A stretch of DNA of 64,000 nt from Moorena bouillonii PNG (GTDB taxonomy: Bacteria > Cyanobacteriota > Cyanobacteriia > Cyanobacteriales > Coleofasciculaceae). The translations under genes were made by a program, and so were the position numbers. Positions within the stretch are counted from its first letter, which is position 1. Each line of letters starts with the position of its first letter. The notes beneath the pieces are model-generated. The model worked only from the letters and a program-made list of their open reading frames with translations. It made no database searches and was not told where the DNA came from. This document shows, one piece after another, positions 36,522 through 44,759 of this stretch. Where the stretch lies: contig NZ_MKZS01000001.1 of assembly GCF_001942495.1 (NCBI RefSeq), forward strand, positions 7,862,802 through 7,926,801, in the 5' to 3' direction.

Positions 36522-37165
36522 CTTGAATCTAATACTAAGGACTTAAGTGGTATCCAGCCTTTCTACTGGACTGACTGTCAACTAAGATAACAAAATCTTA
36601 GTTTAATATCAGTATATGAGACTATCTTACACCGATAGTGTCAACTGTGTTCGTTAATAGTCAGTTTTTAACTACCGTTCAACTACAGCAATAGGTTGTG
36701 AATAGGTCGTGAACAACTCCGATCATCTGGGTCACAGGAAAATTGCCTAGGGTCACGGGAAAATTGCCTAAAAGAGTATGGGCTACTCTTGTAGGCAATT
36801 TCCCCACCAGCAACTTGTACTTTCCATCCCTGTCACAAGTCAATGGCTATCTCCATTGGGTGACACTATTTTATAGTTTCTTTGAGCTGTTGCATTCAGA
36901 AGGGCGGGCTATCAGCTATCAGCCATTGATAGTCTAAGATATAAGCTTCTGCCTTGAAGCCGATAGCTAAAAGCATACCGCTCAAAGTATAGTCTTCAGG
37001 ATGAGAGGGTTCCTTGGTTCCCCCTGCTCTTGATGCTGATAGCTGAGTGCATTAAACGAGCGTGATCTTTAAACAGGTCATAAAATCGTTTCCGACTAAG
37101 CGTCTTTCAAAGAAATTGTCCCGTTAACTCCCACGTCCACTTTCCGATTGGATTGCTATTTTATT
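36522..37165. other. Divergent intergenic region between cyAbrB and Rrf2 genes
   Basis: Besides the long hairpin at 36,757-36,805, it has a CAGGAAAATTGCCTA unit repeated once at 36,735 and 36,756, and a GCTATCAGCTATCAGCC tract at 36,907-36,925. No gene called. Confidence 0.45.
36757..36805. repeat. Long imperfect hairpin
   Basis: GGGAAAATTGCCTA pairs with TAGGCAATTTCCCC and the inner AGAGTA with TACTCT around a short TGGGC loop, a stem of about 20 bp. No U run follows, so it is not a standard terminator. It may be a small RNA, an operator or a miniature repeat. Confidence 0.6.
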
Positions 37166-37609
37166 ATGAAGCTCACCACTCGTGGACACTACAGTGTTAA
37201 GGCACTACTAGATCTGAGCCTAAGACCAGGGTATGGACCGACATCGGTTAGAGCGATCGCTAAACGGCAAGGTCTACCAGCTCCATATCTAGAAAAACTA
37301 CTGATTGAGATGCGTCGTGCTGGCTTAGTCAAGTCAGTTCGTGGAGCTCAAGGAGGCTATCAATTAGCCCATGAACCCACAGAAATTTCCCTCGGCAAAA
37401 TCCTAGAAGCAGTGGGTGAAACCATCGAACCACTACCCCACCATACCCCAGACGCTGGTCAAGCCGAAGACTGGGTTACATTTACACTTTGGCATCGTTT
37501 GCATCAAAAGCTTAAAGAAGCATTGTACACTATAACTCTTGCCGATCTTTATTATGATGCCCGTAGTTGGCAAGCGGCTATGGGAGAAGAAACCAGTTTC
37601 GTTGTTTGA
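37166..37609 (+). CDS. Rrf2-family transcriptional regulator (no iron-sulfur cysteines)
   Basis: A 147-residue winged-helix regulator: MKLTTRGHYSVKALLDLSLR, LPAPYLEKLLIEMRRAGLVK and SVRGAQGGYQLA match the Rrf2/IscR/CymR N-terminal domain. The protein has no cysteine at all, so it cannot bind an Fe-S cluster as IscR or NsrR do; it is closer to CymR-like members. I chose the ATG at 37166 over a TTG at 37148. A GFA-family gene follows 17 nt downstream, then CbiB with a 1-nt overlap, so the regulator may head a three-gene operon. Confidence 0.92.
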   Translation: MKLTTRGHYSVKALLDLSLRPGYGPTSVRAIAKRQGLPAPYLEKLLIEMRRAGLVKSVRGAQGGYQLAHEPTEISLGKILEAVGETIEPLPHHTPDAGQAEDWVTFTLWHRLHQKLKEALYTITLADLYYDARSWQAAMGEETSFVV

Positions 37610-37625
37610 ATCAATTTTTCTTTTC

Positions 37626-38015
37626 ATGAAAAAGAGTAACGAACCGATTACTTATGAGGGAGGCTGTCATTGTGGCGCTGTCCGCTTCCAGGTAATTGTA
37701 AACAAGCATCAGGCAATTGATTGCAATTGTTCGATGTGTAAAAAAAAGGGCATCTTACACCTGATTGTCTCCCCTGAGCAATTTAGCTTACTTAAGGGAG
37801 ATCAAGTGTTGACTAGTTATACCTTCAACACTCACACGGCCAAGCACACATTCTGCCAAATCTGTGGCATTCATCCTTTCTATCGACCCCGCTCTCATCC
37901 CAATGGGATTTCTGTCAACCTACGTTGTCTTGACGGTGATGTTCTATCTCGATTTACCATTGTCCCTTTCGATGGGGCTAACTGGGAAGAGAATGTCGAT
38001 AAAATTAGAAAGTAG
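37626..38015 (+). CDS. GFA (CENP-V/Gfa-like) zinc protein
   Basis: A 129-residue protein with all zinc ligands of the GFA fold: GGCHCGAVRF, CNCSMCKKKG and FCQICGIHPFYRPRSHPNG. The family is named after a glutathione-dependent formaldehyde-activating enzyme, but most bacterial members have no proven substrate. The start ATG at 37626 removes an upstream extension that overlaps the Rrf2 gene. The stop codon overlaps the next start by one base (TAGTG). Confidence 0.9.
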   Translation: MKKSNEPITYEGGCHCGAVRFQVIVNKHQAIDCNCSMCKKKGILHLIVSPEQFSLLKGDQVLTSYTFNTHTAKHTFCQICGIHPFYRPRSHPNGISVNLRCLDGDVLSRFTIVPFDGANWEENVDKIRK

Positions 38016-39052
38016 TGGTTCAAATCCTGGGTAATAACCATACTAATGGTCTCATTTTGCTGCTGGCGGCTAGTCTGGATTATCTGATCGGTGATCCTTG
38101 GGGTTGGGTCCATCCAGTGCAGGTTATGGGCTGGGTAATCTCTCAGTTCACTCAGCTAGCAATTCACTTCTGGCAGCAGCCTTGGCAACGACGCCTAGCA
38201 GGAATTGGGTTGGGTATTGGACTAATTATTGGGAGTGGAGTAGCTGGATGGTTTATTGTCTTCCTAGGAATCTGGCTCAATCCATTTTTGGGTATAGGCA
38301 TAGGAACGATATTGCTAGCCAGTTGTTTTGCTGGTCGCTCTCTTCGAGCAGCAGCAATGGATGTATTACAGCCTTTAACTGCCGGAGAATTAAAACTAGC
38401 CCGTTCTCGATTAAGTCAATATGTTGGTCGTGATACAGAAAATCTTTGTGAGTCAGAAATCCTACGAGCTGTCCTAGAAACGGTGGCGGAAAACACTACC
38501 GATGGGGTCACAGCCCCTCTGTTCTATGCCATTGTTGGAGCGTTAATTCCTGGGGTTGGTAGTGTTCCTCTGGCCTTAGCTTATAAAGCTGCCAGTACTT
38601 TAGATTCGATGGTCGGTTACCGCCGAGAACCTTACACGAATTTAGGTTGGTTTAGTGCTAAATTTGAAGATTTACTAACCTGGATCCCCTGTCGATTAAC
38701 CGTATTGACCCTAGCCTTGATGTCTGGAAAACCCCAGCAGATCTGGCGTCTGTGTCGCCGTGATGCTATTGCTGATCCGAGTCCTAACTCTGGCTGGAGT
38801 GAATCGGCTTTTGCTGCGATTTTGGAGGTTCAGCTGGGAGGTACTAATGTTTACAGTGGTGTTGTCAAGCAAAAACCCTTATTAGGGAAACCTACCTACG
38901 AGATCACACCAGGCAAAATTGACCAAGCCTTAGAGCTGACACGATATTGCTTTTTAATTTGGCTGGGTATAGGGTTGGTTTTTTGTCTAGTGCAATATGC
39001 GATTGGCCTTTGGCCACGCTTTGCGAACGCTTTACACAACGTTATCGTTTAA
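38015..39052 (+). CDS. cbiB: Adenosylcobinamide-phosphate synthase
   Basis: A 345-residue membrane enzyme that joins aminopropanol (phosphate) to adenosylcobyric acid in B12 or pseudo-B12 synthesis. Signatures are LDYLIGDPWGWVHPVQVMGW near the N-terminus, ESEILRAVLETVAENTTDGV, TAPLFYAIVGALIPG, and YKAASTLDSMVGYRREPYTN. The start is a GTG overlapping the upstream stop. Near the C-terminus a 24-nt palindromic insert adds eight codons (GLWPRFAN). Without it the end reads QYAIALHNVIV. The insert keeps frame and sits at the end of the last hydrophobic segment, so function is probably intact. Confidence 0.94.
   Translation: MVQILGNNHTNGLILLLAASLDYLIGDPWGWVHPVQVMGWVISQFTQLAIHFWQQPWQRRLAGIGLGIGLIIGSGVAGWFIVFLGIWLNPFLGIGIGTILLASCFAGRSLRAAAMDVLQPLTAGELKLARSRLSQYVGRDTENLCESEILRAVLETVAENTTDGVTAPLFYAIVGALIPGVGSVPLALAYKAASTLDSMVGYRREPYTNLGWFSAKFEDLLTWIPCRLTVLTLALMSGKPQQIWRLCRRDAIADPSPNSGWSESAFAAILEVQLGGTNVYSGVVKQKPLLGKPTYEITPGKIDQALELTRYCFLIWLGIGLVFCLVQYAIGLWPRFANALHNVIV
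38999..39030. repeat. HIP1-site palindromic insert (24 nt) in cbiB
   Basis: GCGAT, a 24-nt insert (TGGCCTTTGGCCACGC then TTTGCGAA), CGC. Removal rebuilds GCGATCGC in frame. Confidence 0.9.
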
Positions 39053-39309
39053 TCAGGCAATTATTTTTTTTTGCTTAAATTTTCCTCTATGGGAGTAAAT
39101 TGTCTTATAACCTTTTTCCAGCAATTTATTTGGCATTGCTGAACAAAAGAATGACATCAAGTATAGTTGGGTCACTTACCGATTACCGATTACCGATTAC
39201 CCTTGGGTCTTCCAGCTGACAGCAAAGCCATCTATTTTTACTCAACTTTAGGGCAAATTCTGATCATAATTGCCTCAAAACTTAATAAAACTTAAAAAAG
39301 GAGATAAAC

Positions 39310-40155
39310 GTGGAAGTACTTGCTTACACTCATTCCTATGAATCCTATGAAGAAGCAGTAGGTATTGATTGTGATCTAGATCTAAGAGAACTCAACCTCA
39401 ACTGGTTTAAAATTCCTAACACTGCTTGGCTCGGTTTACTAGGATGTGCGGTCTGGTTAGCGAGTCTGAGTGTAACGGCTCCAGTGTTTGCGGCTTTAGA
39501 AACAGGGATCAAAGTCAAGACAAGTGGTGGTTGCTTGACTGCACGCAAAGGTCCGAGCGATACTTCCGCAGCTGTCGTCTGTGTTAGCAATGGAGCTGTA
39601 CTCAAACCTGTGGTTGCTAAAAATGGGAATTGGCTGCAGCTGAGCAGTGGCAATTGGGTTTATGGTCCTTACACTACCTCTCGATACTTTAATGGCAGTG
39701 ATCAAGGGGGTGGCGGTAGTCCGATTTTGGAATCAGGAATCAAAGTCAAGACTCCCAATAGTGGGTGTTTGAAAGCACTGACTGGTCCTGGCACTGGTCA
39801 GGTTGTTGCTTGTGTCCGCAGTGGATCTGCACTCAAACCTGTGGTTGCTAAAAATGGGAATTGGCTGCAGCTGAGCAGTGGCAATTGGGTTTATGGTCCT
39901 TACACTACCTCTAAATTATTTGATCAAAGTAGTGAAGGTGGTGGAGGTAGTCCGATTTTGGAATCAGGAATCAAAGTCAAGACTCCCAATGGTGGGTGTT
40001 TGAAAGCACTCCCTGGTCCTGGTACTGGTCAGGCTGTTACCTGTGTTCCCAGTGGATCTGTACTCAAACCTGTGGTTGCTAGAAATGGCAATTGGCTACA
40101 GCTGAACAGTGGCAATTGGGTCTATGGTCCTTACACCACCTCTAAATTCTTTTAA
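39310..40155 (+). CDS. Secreted protein with three SH3-like repeats
   Basis: A 281-residue protein from a GTG preceded by AAAAAGGAGATAAAC (strong ribosome site). The first 36 residues are hydrophilic and acidic (AYTHSYESYEEAVGID), then a hydrophobic segment (AWLGLLGCAVWLASLSVTAP) leads to export after VFA. Three near-identical ~75-residue SH3b-type repeats follow, each with GIKVKT...GCL..., VLKPVVAKNGNWLQL and GNWVYGPYTTS, joined by a GGGGSPILES linker. SH3b domains commonly bind cell wall. The acidic N-terminal leader is shared in style with the peptidoglycan-binding protein at 42,757. Confidence 0.85.
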   Translation: MEVLAYTHSYESYEEAVGIDCDLDLRELNLNWFKIPNTAWLGLLGCAVWLASLSVTAPVFAALETGIKVKTSGGCLTARKGPSDTSAAVVCVSNGAVLKPVVAKNGNWLQLSSGNWVYGPYTTSRYFNGSDQGGGGSPILESGIKVKTPNSGCLKALTGPGTGQVVACVRSGSALKPVVAKNGNWLQLSSGNWVYGPYTTSKLFDQSSEGGGGSPILESGIKVKTPNGGCLKALPGPGTGQAVTCVPSGSVLKPVVARNGNWLQLNSGNWVYGPYTTSKFF

Positions 40156-40201
40156 TCTGAATCTTTATAGGACAGGACTTACCCAGTAACTCTATCTGTA
40201 A

Positions 40202-40220
40202 GGTGCGTTAATAACGCACC
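40202..40220. terminator. Possible hairpin terminator between convergent genes
   Basis: GGTGCGT / ACGCACC stem around TAATA between the SH3-repeat gene and DUF2927 gene. No good U run, so it may instead be part of an interspersed GTGCGTTA repeat also present near 41,070-41,150. Confidence 0.35.
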
Positions 40221-40232
40221 CTACTGCTATGA

Positions 40233-40982
40233 TTACCTCGCAAACCTAAGGCTATTCAGAACATTGATAACTTCTGCTTTAGTCATTCCGGGACGAATTT
40301 CTGGTCTATATAGCATTTCTATGACAGCTTGATCAATCTCCGCATATTCAGTCGTATCAGTCCACCCTTGGAAAAATACACTATTTCTGTATTTATAGGA
40401 ATCCCTCATCAGTCCTATAGATTGGGTGAGCTCTTCTCGGATTAGGTGAGACCGTGCTTTTTGAGTAATGCTAGTTGTAGAAATCATAATTCTTGACTTA
40501 TAAATTACCTGGTTATTCCACCAAGTCCGAAAAAAACCAAAATTGACCGGTCGATAGTTAGGCTCATAGCGACGAAACTCGTATTCGGGAACAAAATAAA
40601 TCTTGAGATTGGGATTATTATCATCAAAGTTTATTTGAATTGAACCTTGAGTAATCGTATTTATTTCATCAATAACGGTTGACAAAGTCTGCCAATCTTC
40701 AGGGGTTGGCAAGCCGATTACCTTAATCCTCACATTTTTGTCCCATTTTTTGATAGTAGGATTGGAGGAGCGGTATTCCGAGCCTAAGGCAATTTCCAAA
40801 AAATAATCAATTTGAGCTTGAGTATAGTTTTTGTTTTCAATTGATTGGAGAGTGGGTTGTGTGCTACTTAGCTCATAATTATTCCCATAAGTGGGTGTTT
40901 GATAAGTAGATGGAATCAAAAAACCTAAGAAACTCAGAATAACAGACTTGACGATTGGCAAACAAAAATTACGCATGGTCAT
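40233..40982 (-). CDS. DUF2927-containing exported protein
   Basis: A 249-residue protein. A signal peptide (MTMRNFCLPIVKSVILSFLG FLIPS) precedes a DUF2927 domain of zinc-protease-like appearance: IKKWDKNVRIKVIG, TLSTVIDEINTITQGSIQI, and HLIREELTQSIGLMRDSYKY, where HLIREE stands at the place of a HExxH-like helix. The second HxxxH ligand is not obvious, so catalysis is doubtful. The first ~25 codons and upstream DNA are reiterated in the four units between 41,215 and 42,530. Confidence 0.85.
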   Translation of the reverse strand: MTMRNFCLPIVKSVILSFLGFLIPSTYQTPTYGNNYELSSTQPTLQSIENKNYTQAQIDYFLEIALGSEYRSSNPTIKKWDKNVRIKVIGLPTPEDWQTLSTVIDEINTITQGSIQINFDDNNPNLKIYFVPEYEFRRYEPNYRPVNFGFFRTWWNNQVIYKSRIMISTTSITQKARSHLIREELTQSIGLMRDSYKYRNSVFFQGWTDTTEYAEIDQAVIEMLYRPEIRPGMTKAEVINVLNSLRFAR

Positions 40983-41221
40983 CCGTAAAGAAAGTAGATG
41001 AATCTATAGAGTTAGGTTGATAAGCGAGGGGGTTTTGGCAGGGTGCATCTCACATTTGTAAATGTTCGTAGGGTGCGTGATAAGACGGGCGAGCCCTTAT
41101 TTTATCGGTAGCAAGTGTTAGGACAATCCGTCCCGTAACGCACCACCCAAACGGCAAAAATGAGATGCACCCTTTTGGCACAGTGATGATTCGCGATCGC
41201 ATCACTGTGGAGCGCCGATTA

Positions 41222-41250
41222 CAAAAAAAAACCCCAGCAGTCAGCTGAGG
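41222..41250 (-). terminator. Terminator, array unit 1
   Basis: CCTCAGC/GCTGGGG stem with an AGTCA-type loop, followed on the reverse strand by nine T residues. Confidence 0.75.
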
Positions 41251-41254
41251 AAAA

Positions 41255-41413
41255 TTATCCAGGAGATTTACTTTGATCACATCCGTTATAACTCTTAAAT
41301 CCGCCAGGAAATTGACTACATCCGGAAAGATTGATCATGGTTGGGCTCATTAAACCGAAGAAACTCAGAATATATGACTTGACGATGGGCAAACAAAAAT
41401 TCCCCATGGTCAT
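41255..41413 (-). CDS. Putative 52-residue mini-lipoprotein (intact unit of the array)
   Basis: A short open frame, too small for routine calling. Start MTMGNFCLPIVKSYILSFFG matches the DUF2927 signal peptide next door. A hydrophobic stretch leads to NLSGC, a good lipobox (Leu-Ser-Gly-Cys32), and a mature tail of about 21 residues, CSQFPGGFKSYNGCDQSKSP plus a final Gly, then TAA and, 5 nt later, a rho-independent terminator. The match of signal, lipobox, stop and terminator argues for a real gene. The alternative is a promoter-proximal fragment of a DUF2927-like gene closed by chance. Its function is unknown. Confidence 0.4.
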   Translation of the reverse strand: MTMGNFCLPIVKSYILSFFGLMSPTMINLSGCSQFPGGFKSYNGCDQSKSPG

Positions 41414-41563
41414 CCGTATCGAAAGTTGATGAATCTAGAGGTGCGACCCGTGACGAATTAAATTCTTAATGGTAAGAGCGCACCTAAGAGTGAGGTTGTT
41501 CACAGGGGGTTTTGGTACAGTGATGATCCGCGATCCCATTACTGTATGTAGAGCGCCGAGCAC

Positions 41564-41592
41564 AATAAAAACCCCCAGCAGTCAGCTGGGGG
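41564..41592 (-). terminator. Terminator, array unit 2
   Basis: Perfect 8-bp CCCCCAGC/GCTGGGGG stem, 5-nt loop, TTTTTATTG tail on the reverse strand. Confidence 0.75.
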
Positions 41593-41841
41593 CAATATCC
41601 AGGAGATTTATCTTTACTAAATCCGTTATAACTCTTAAATCCAGGCTGAAATTGACTACATCCGGAAAGATTGGTGATGGTTGGGCTCAAAAAACTGAAG
41701 AGACTCAGAAGATATGACTTGAGGATGGGCCAACAAAAATTAGGTCATCCCCTTTGGAATTAATCTAGAGAGTCAGGTTGCTCAGAGGCGGTTTTGGCAC
41801 AGTTATGATCCGCGATCCCATTACTGTAGAGCGCCGATCAC

Positions 41842-41870
41842 AATAAAAACCCCCAGCAGTCAGCTGGGGG
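41842..41870 (-). terminator. Terminator, array unit 3
   Basis: Same perfect CCCCCAGC/GCTGGGGG hairpin and TTTTTATTG tail as unit 2. Confidence 0.75.
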
Positions 41871-42270
41871 TAATATCCAGGAGATTTACCTTTTTAGGGT
41901 AATTATCCAGGAGATTTACTTTGATCACATCCGTTATAACTCTTAAATCCAGCAGGAAATTGACTAGCTCCGGAAAGATTTCATGGTTGGGCTCAAAAAA
42001 ACCAAGAGACTGAGAATATATGAATTGAGGATGGGCCAACAAAAATTAGGCATGGTCATCCCCTTTGGAATTAATCTAGAGAGTTGGGTTGCTCTATAGC
42101 AATAAGCGCGCGGGTATTTACAAATAATGGTGAGGGATAAATGGCTAAAAGCTTTGTAAAACTTGGATTTTATCTTCCGGTCTTGATGCAGTCGCTCACG
42201 CCTGCATCAAGACCAGGCTCAAAAATGTAGTTAACGATACTCTTAAGCCTCGAAAACTACTTCTTACCTA

Positions 42271-42326
42271 TTCCCGATTCCCGATTCCCGATTCCCGATT
42301 CCCTATTACCTATTACCTATTCCCTG
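42271..42326. repeat. CGATTCC heptamer tract within the array
   Basis: STRR heptamers lie between units 3 and 4, followed by ATTACCT units. Confidence 0.85.
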
Positions 42327-42370
42327 TTCAACACTTCTGAGGCGATCGCATCACTGTGCGACGCGATTAC

Positions 42371-42399
42371 AATAAAAACCCCCAGCAGTAAGCTGGGGG
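42371..42399 (-). terminator. Terminator, array unit 4
   Basis: CCCCCAGC/GCTGGGGG hairpin with AGTAA loop and TTTTTATT tail on the reverse strand. Confidence 0.75.
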
Positions 42400-42530
42400 C
42401 AATATCCAGGAGATTTACCTTTTTAGGGTAATTATCCAGGAGATTTACTTTGATCACATCCGTTATAACTCTTAAATCCAGCCTGAAATGGACTACATCC
42501 GGAAAGATTGCTAAAAGATTGCTCCTTCAA

Positions 42531-42756
42531 GATTGCTCATTATTGGGATCAAAGATATTACCTGGGAACTGGTGAAGGAGTGATCAGCTAAAGGGGTGAT
42601 CAGGTAAAGGGATGATCGGATCAGCAGTTATGACCGATGAAGGTAACTGGGGATGACGTGGGCTTGCTGATCTCCATTAAGATAGTAGTGTTATGAACAC
42701 AATACAAATATTGCTAGAGAACTGGCTATCATAAAAAAAAATTTGGTAGGAAAGCG
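42531..42756. other. Region upstream of the peptidoglycan-binding protein gene
   Basis: Contains four to five GTGATCAGCTAAAGGG-like units (42,575-42,620) that could be direct-repeat operators, and an AAAAAAAAATTTGGTAGGAAAGCG leader with a ribosome site before the start. Confidence 0.4.
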
Positions 42757-44076
42757 ATGGAAAGCTTAGTCTGCGTTAATCTTGCCGAGTCCTATGAAGA
42801 CGCGGATAATTTTCCGTGGCAAGATGATAATGGTTTAATTCGATGGTTAGATGGGCTAAACACTCCCACTATTCCTAGTTCAGCTTGGATCAAGATTAGT
42901 GCGATCGCAATTGCCCTAACCATCCTCAGTACCGCTGCTAATGCCAGTGCTAAAGTACTTCAAAAAGGCAGCCGTGGAGCACAGGTGACTTCTCTTCAGA
43001 GAGAGTTGGCAGCGGCTGGCTTTTATAAAGGTCGGATTACTGGCAACTATGACATGTTAACCCAGTCTTATGTTGCTATCTTTCAGCAAAAGAAGGGACT
43101 ACCAATAGATGGTGTGGCTGGACCAAAAACCCTAGCAGCGTTATATAAAACTGCTGGTACTGATATTCGTCTACCAACAAACACACAGCTCAAACGCGGT
43201 AGTAGAGGAACGGTAGTCAGCGATCTGCAAAAGAAGTTGACAACCTTAGGATTTTTTAATGGTCCGATCACTGGCTATTACGGGCGCATGACCCAAGCAG
43301 CGGTAATTAAATTTCAGCGAGCCAAGGGATTACGGGCGGATGGCGTTGCTGGACAAAACACCTTATTCGTAATCAATGGTGGTTCGATCAACAGCGCCAC
43401 TCAGTTACGGCGAGGTAACAGAGGAACTGCTGTGACCAAACTGCAACAGCGCATGAGGGAGTTGAAAGTCTACAACGGTCCAGTAACGGGATTCTACGGT
43501 CGTTTAACTGAAGCAGGGGTCATAAAATTTCAGCGCTTGAGGGGACTACCAGTGACTGGTATTGCTGACTCTCGGACTTTGTCAGACTTAGCCAAAAATC
43601 CTAATGATAAGGATAAAGATAAGGATATTCTTACCAACGTGACTGAGTTGCGACCAGGCAGCAATGGCGAATCGGTTACAAAACTTCAAAATCGCCTCAA
43701 AGACTTGGGATTCTACAAAGGGCCAATAACGGGATACTATGGTAAATTAACTGAGACTGCAGTCAAAGATTATCAGCTTTCTCGGGAACTGCCAGCAAAT
43801 GGCATTGCTGACTCTCGTACGTTATCAGCACTACGGGGCAATTCTGGTATTGCTGTTGCTGCTACCATCATTACTCCATTAAAACGAGGTAGTCGTGGCA
43901 CAAGAGTGAATAGCCTTCAGAATCGCTTGATTTCCCTAGGCTACTATAAAGGATTAAAAGATGGCGTATTTGGACCAGACACAGAGGCAGCCCTGAAGCA
44001 ATATCAACGGGACAAAGGCTTATTTCCCAATGGAATTGCTGATGCTAGAACCTTTTCATCTCTTGCTCCACGGTAA
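42757..44076 (+). CDS. Peptidoglycan-binding protein with five PG_binding_1 domains
   Basis: A 439-residue exported protein. An unusual acidic leader of ~40 residues (MESLVCVNLAESYEDADNFP) precedes the hydrophobic export segment (ISAIAIALTILSTAANASA). Five ~65-residue PG_binding_1 (YkuD/cell-wall hydrolase-type) modules follow at roughly 68-130, 144-206, 220-280, 300-360 and 377-437, each LxxGSRGxxVxxLQxxL...GYYGxxTxxAVxxFQ...GIADxRTL. No catalytic domain is attached, so it likely anchors to or measures the wall. A KDKDKDI linker splits modules 3 and 4. The leader resembles that of the SH3-repeat protein at 39,310. Confidence 0.9.
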   Translation: MESLVCVNLAESYEDADNFPWQDDNGLIRWLDGLNTPTIPSSAWIKISAIAIALTILSTAANASAKVLQKGSRGAQVTSLQRELAAAGFYKGRITGNYDMLTQSYVAIFQQKKGLPIDGVAGPKTLAALYKTAGTDIRLPTNTQLKRGSRGTVVSDLQKKLTTLGFFNGPITGYYGRMTQAAVIKFQRAKGLRADGVAGQNTLFVINGGSINSATQLRRGNRGTAVTKLQQRMRELKVYNGPVTGFYGRLTEAGVIKFQRLRGLPVTGIADSRTLSDLAKNPNDKDKDKDILTNVTELRPGSNGESVTKLQNRLKDLGFYKGPITGYYGKLTETAVKDYQLSRELPANGIADSRTLSALRGNSGIAVAATIITPLKRGSRGTRVNSLQNRLISLGYYKGLKDGVFGPDTEAALKQYQRDKGLFPNGIADARTFSSLAPR

Positions 44077-44106
44077 TAGCTGAACGTCTGGTATAATCTC
44101 AAAACC

Positions 44107-44136
44107 TTGACAGCCCTGTCCCCGCCTAACTATAGG
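44107..44136 (+). promoter_or_regulatory. Candidate sigma70-type promoter of pyrR
   Basis: A perfect TTGACA (44,107-44,112) and TATAGG (44,131-44,136) at 18-nt spacing, 43 nt before pyrR. A CCCCGCC/GGCGGGG stem (44,120-44,149) overlaps it and could alternatively terminate the upstream gene. Confidence 0.4.
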
Positions 44137-44178
44137 ACTGTGGGCGGGGTATCCTGCTGAAATTTTTAATTAACCAGG

Positions 44179-44724
44179 ATGCCTACTCAAACCATTGAAA
44201 TCCTATCAGCTGAAGAACTGCGCCGTACAGTCAATCGTTTGGCATCTCAAGTGATCGAACAAGTGAGTGATTTGTCCAAACTAGCACTGGTGGGTATATA
44301 TACCAGAGGTGTTCCTTTAGCTCAGTTGCTAGGACGTCAGATTGAAACCCTAGAGCAGGTCAGTGTGCCAGTGGGAGCGTTGGATATCACCTTTTATCGG
44401 GATGATCTTGATCGAATTGGTATCCGTACCCCGGCAAAAACAGATATTCCCTTCGATCTTGATCGTAAGATAGTGGTGTTGGTAGATGATGTCATTTATA
44501 GAGGACGTACCATTCGTGCTGCTCTAAACGCGGTGCTTGAGTATGGTAGACCCCAAACGATTAAATTATTAGTGCTAGTAGACCGAGGACATCGGGAACT
44601 GCCGATTAGTCCAGATTTTACCGGCAAGCTACTCCCCACATCCGCCGAAGAACAGGTAAAGGTTTATCTAAACGATAATGATGGTCGGGATGGAGTGGAA
44701 TTAATTAAAGTAATTAGCGCCTGA
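44179..44724 (+). CDS. pyrR: PyrR bifunctional protein (pyrimidine regulator/uracil phosphoribosyltransferase)
   Basis: A 181-residue PRTase. The PRPP loop is [38 protein letters not shown] and [17 protein letters not shown] are PyrR signatures, the latter part of the RNA-binding face in Bacillus. In cyanobacteria PyrR is usually not beside pyr genes and its regulatory role is unproven. It makes UMP from uracil. The next gene, fni, starts 35 nt downstream on the same strand. Confidence 0.95.
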   Translation: MPTQTIEILSAEELRRTVNRLASQVIEQVSDLSKLALVGIYTRGVPLAQLLGRQIETLEQVSVPVGALDITFYRDDLDRIGIRTPAKTDIPFDLDRKIVVLVDDVIYRGRTIRAALNAVLEYGRPQTIKLLVLVDRGHRELPISPDFTGKLLPTSAEEQVKVYLNDNDGRDGVELIKVISA

Positions 44725-44759
44725 ATCGTGATCAGATTGCTCTTATTTTCCAAATTATT

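Larger units (their letters stand above)
41215..42530. repeat. Array of four degenerate mini-gene units, each with its own terminator
   Basis: Units at about 41,215-41,450, 41,500-41,790, 41,800-42,100 and 42,345-42,530 share, on the reverse strand, a start like the DUF2927 gene (ATGACCATG...AATTTTTGT), an LSGC lipobox block, the phrase GGATTTAAGAGTTATAACGG, then AAATCTCCTGGATA and a CCCCCAGC hairpin. Unit 1 is an intact short gene. Unit 2 lost its start by a 5-nt deletion, unit 3 is frameshifted, and unit 4 lacks the front part. Spacing is irregular and units diverge, so it is not a CRISPR. Confidence 0.8.

Noticed and set aside
38013..38045. A tRNA T-arm-like GGTTCAAATCC followed by ACCA at the GFA/cbiB overlap
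   Set aside because: The flanking bases cannot form the T stem and there is no D or anticodon arm; the sequence is the start of cbiB.
41215..42530. Spaced repeats with hairpins, considered as a CRISPR array
   Set aside because: Units are ~200 nt, diverged and irregularly spaced; hairpins are followed by U runs and act as terminators.
44120..44149. PyrR attenuator in front of pyrR
   Set aside because: There is a GC stem but no alternative antiterminator or PyrR-binding loop that I can see, and no pyr gene follows; kept only as a hairpin overlapping a candidate promoter.
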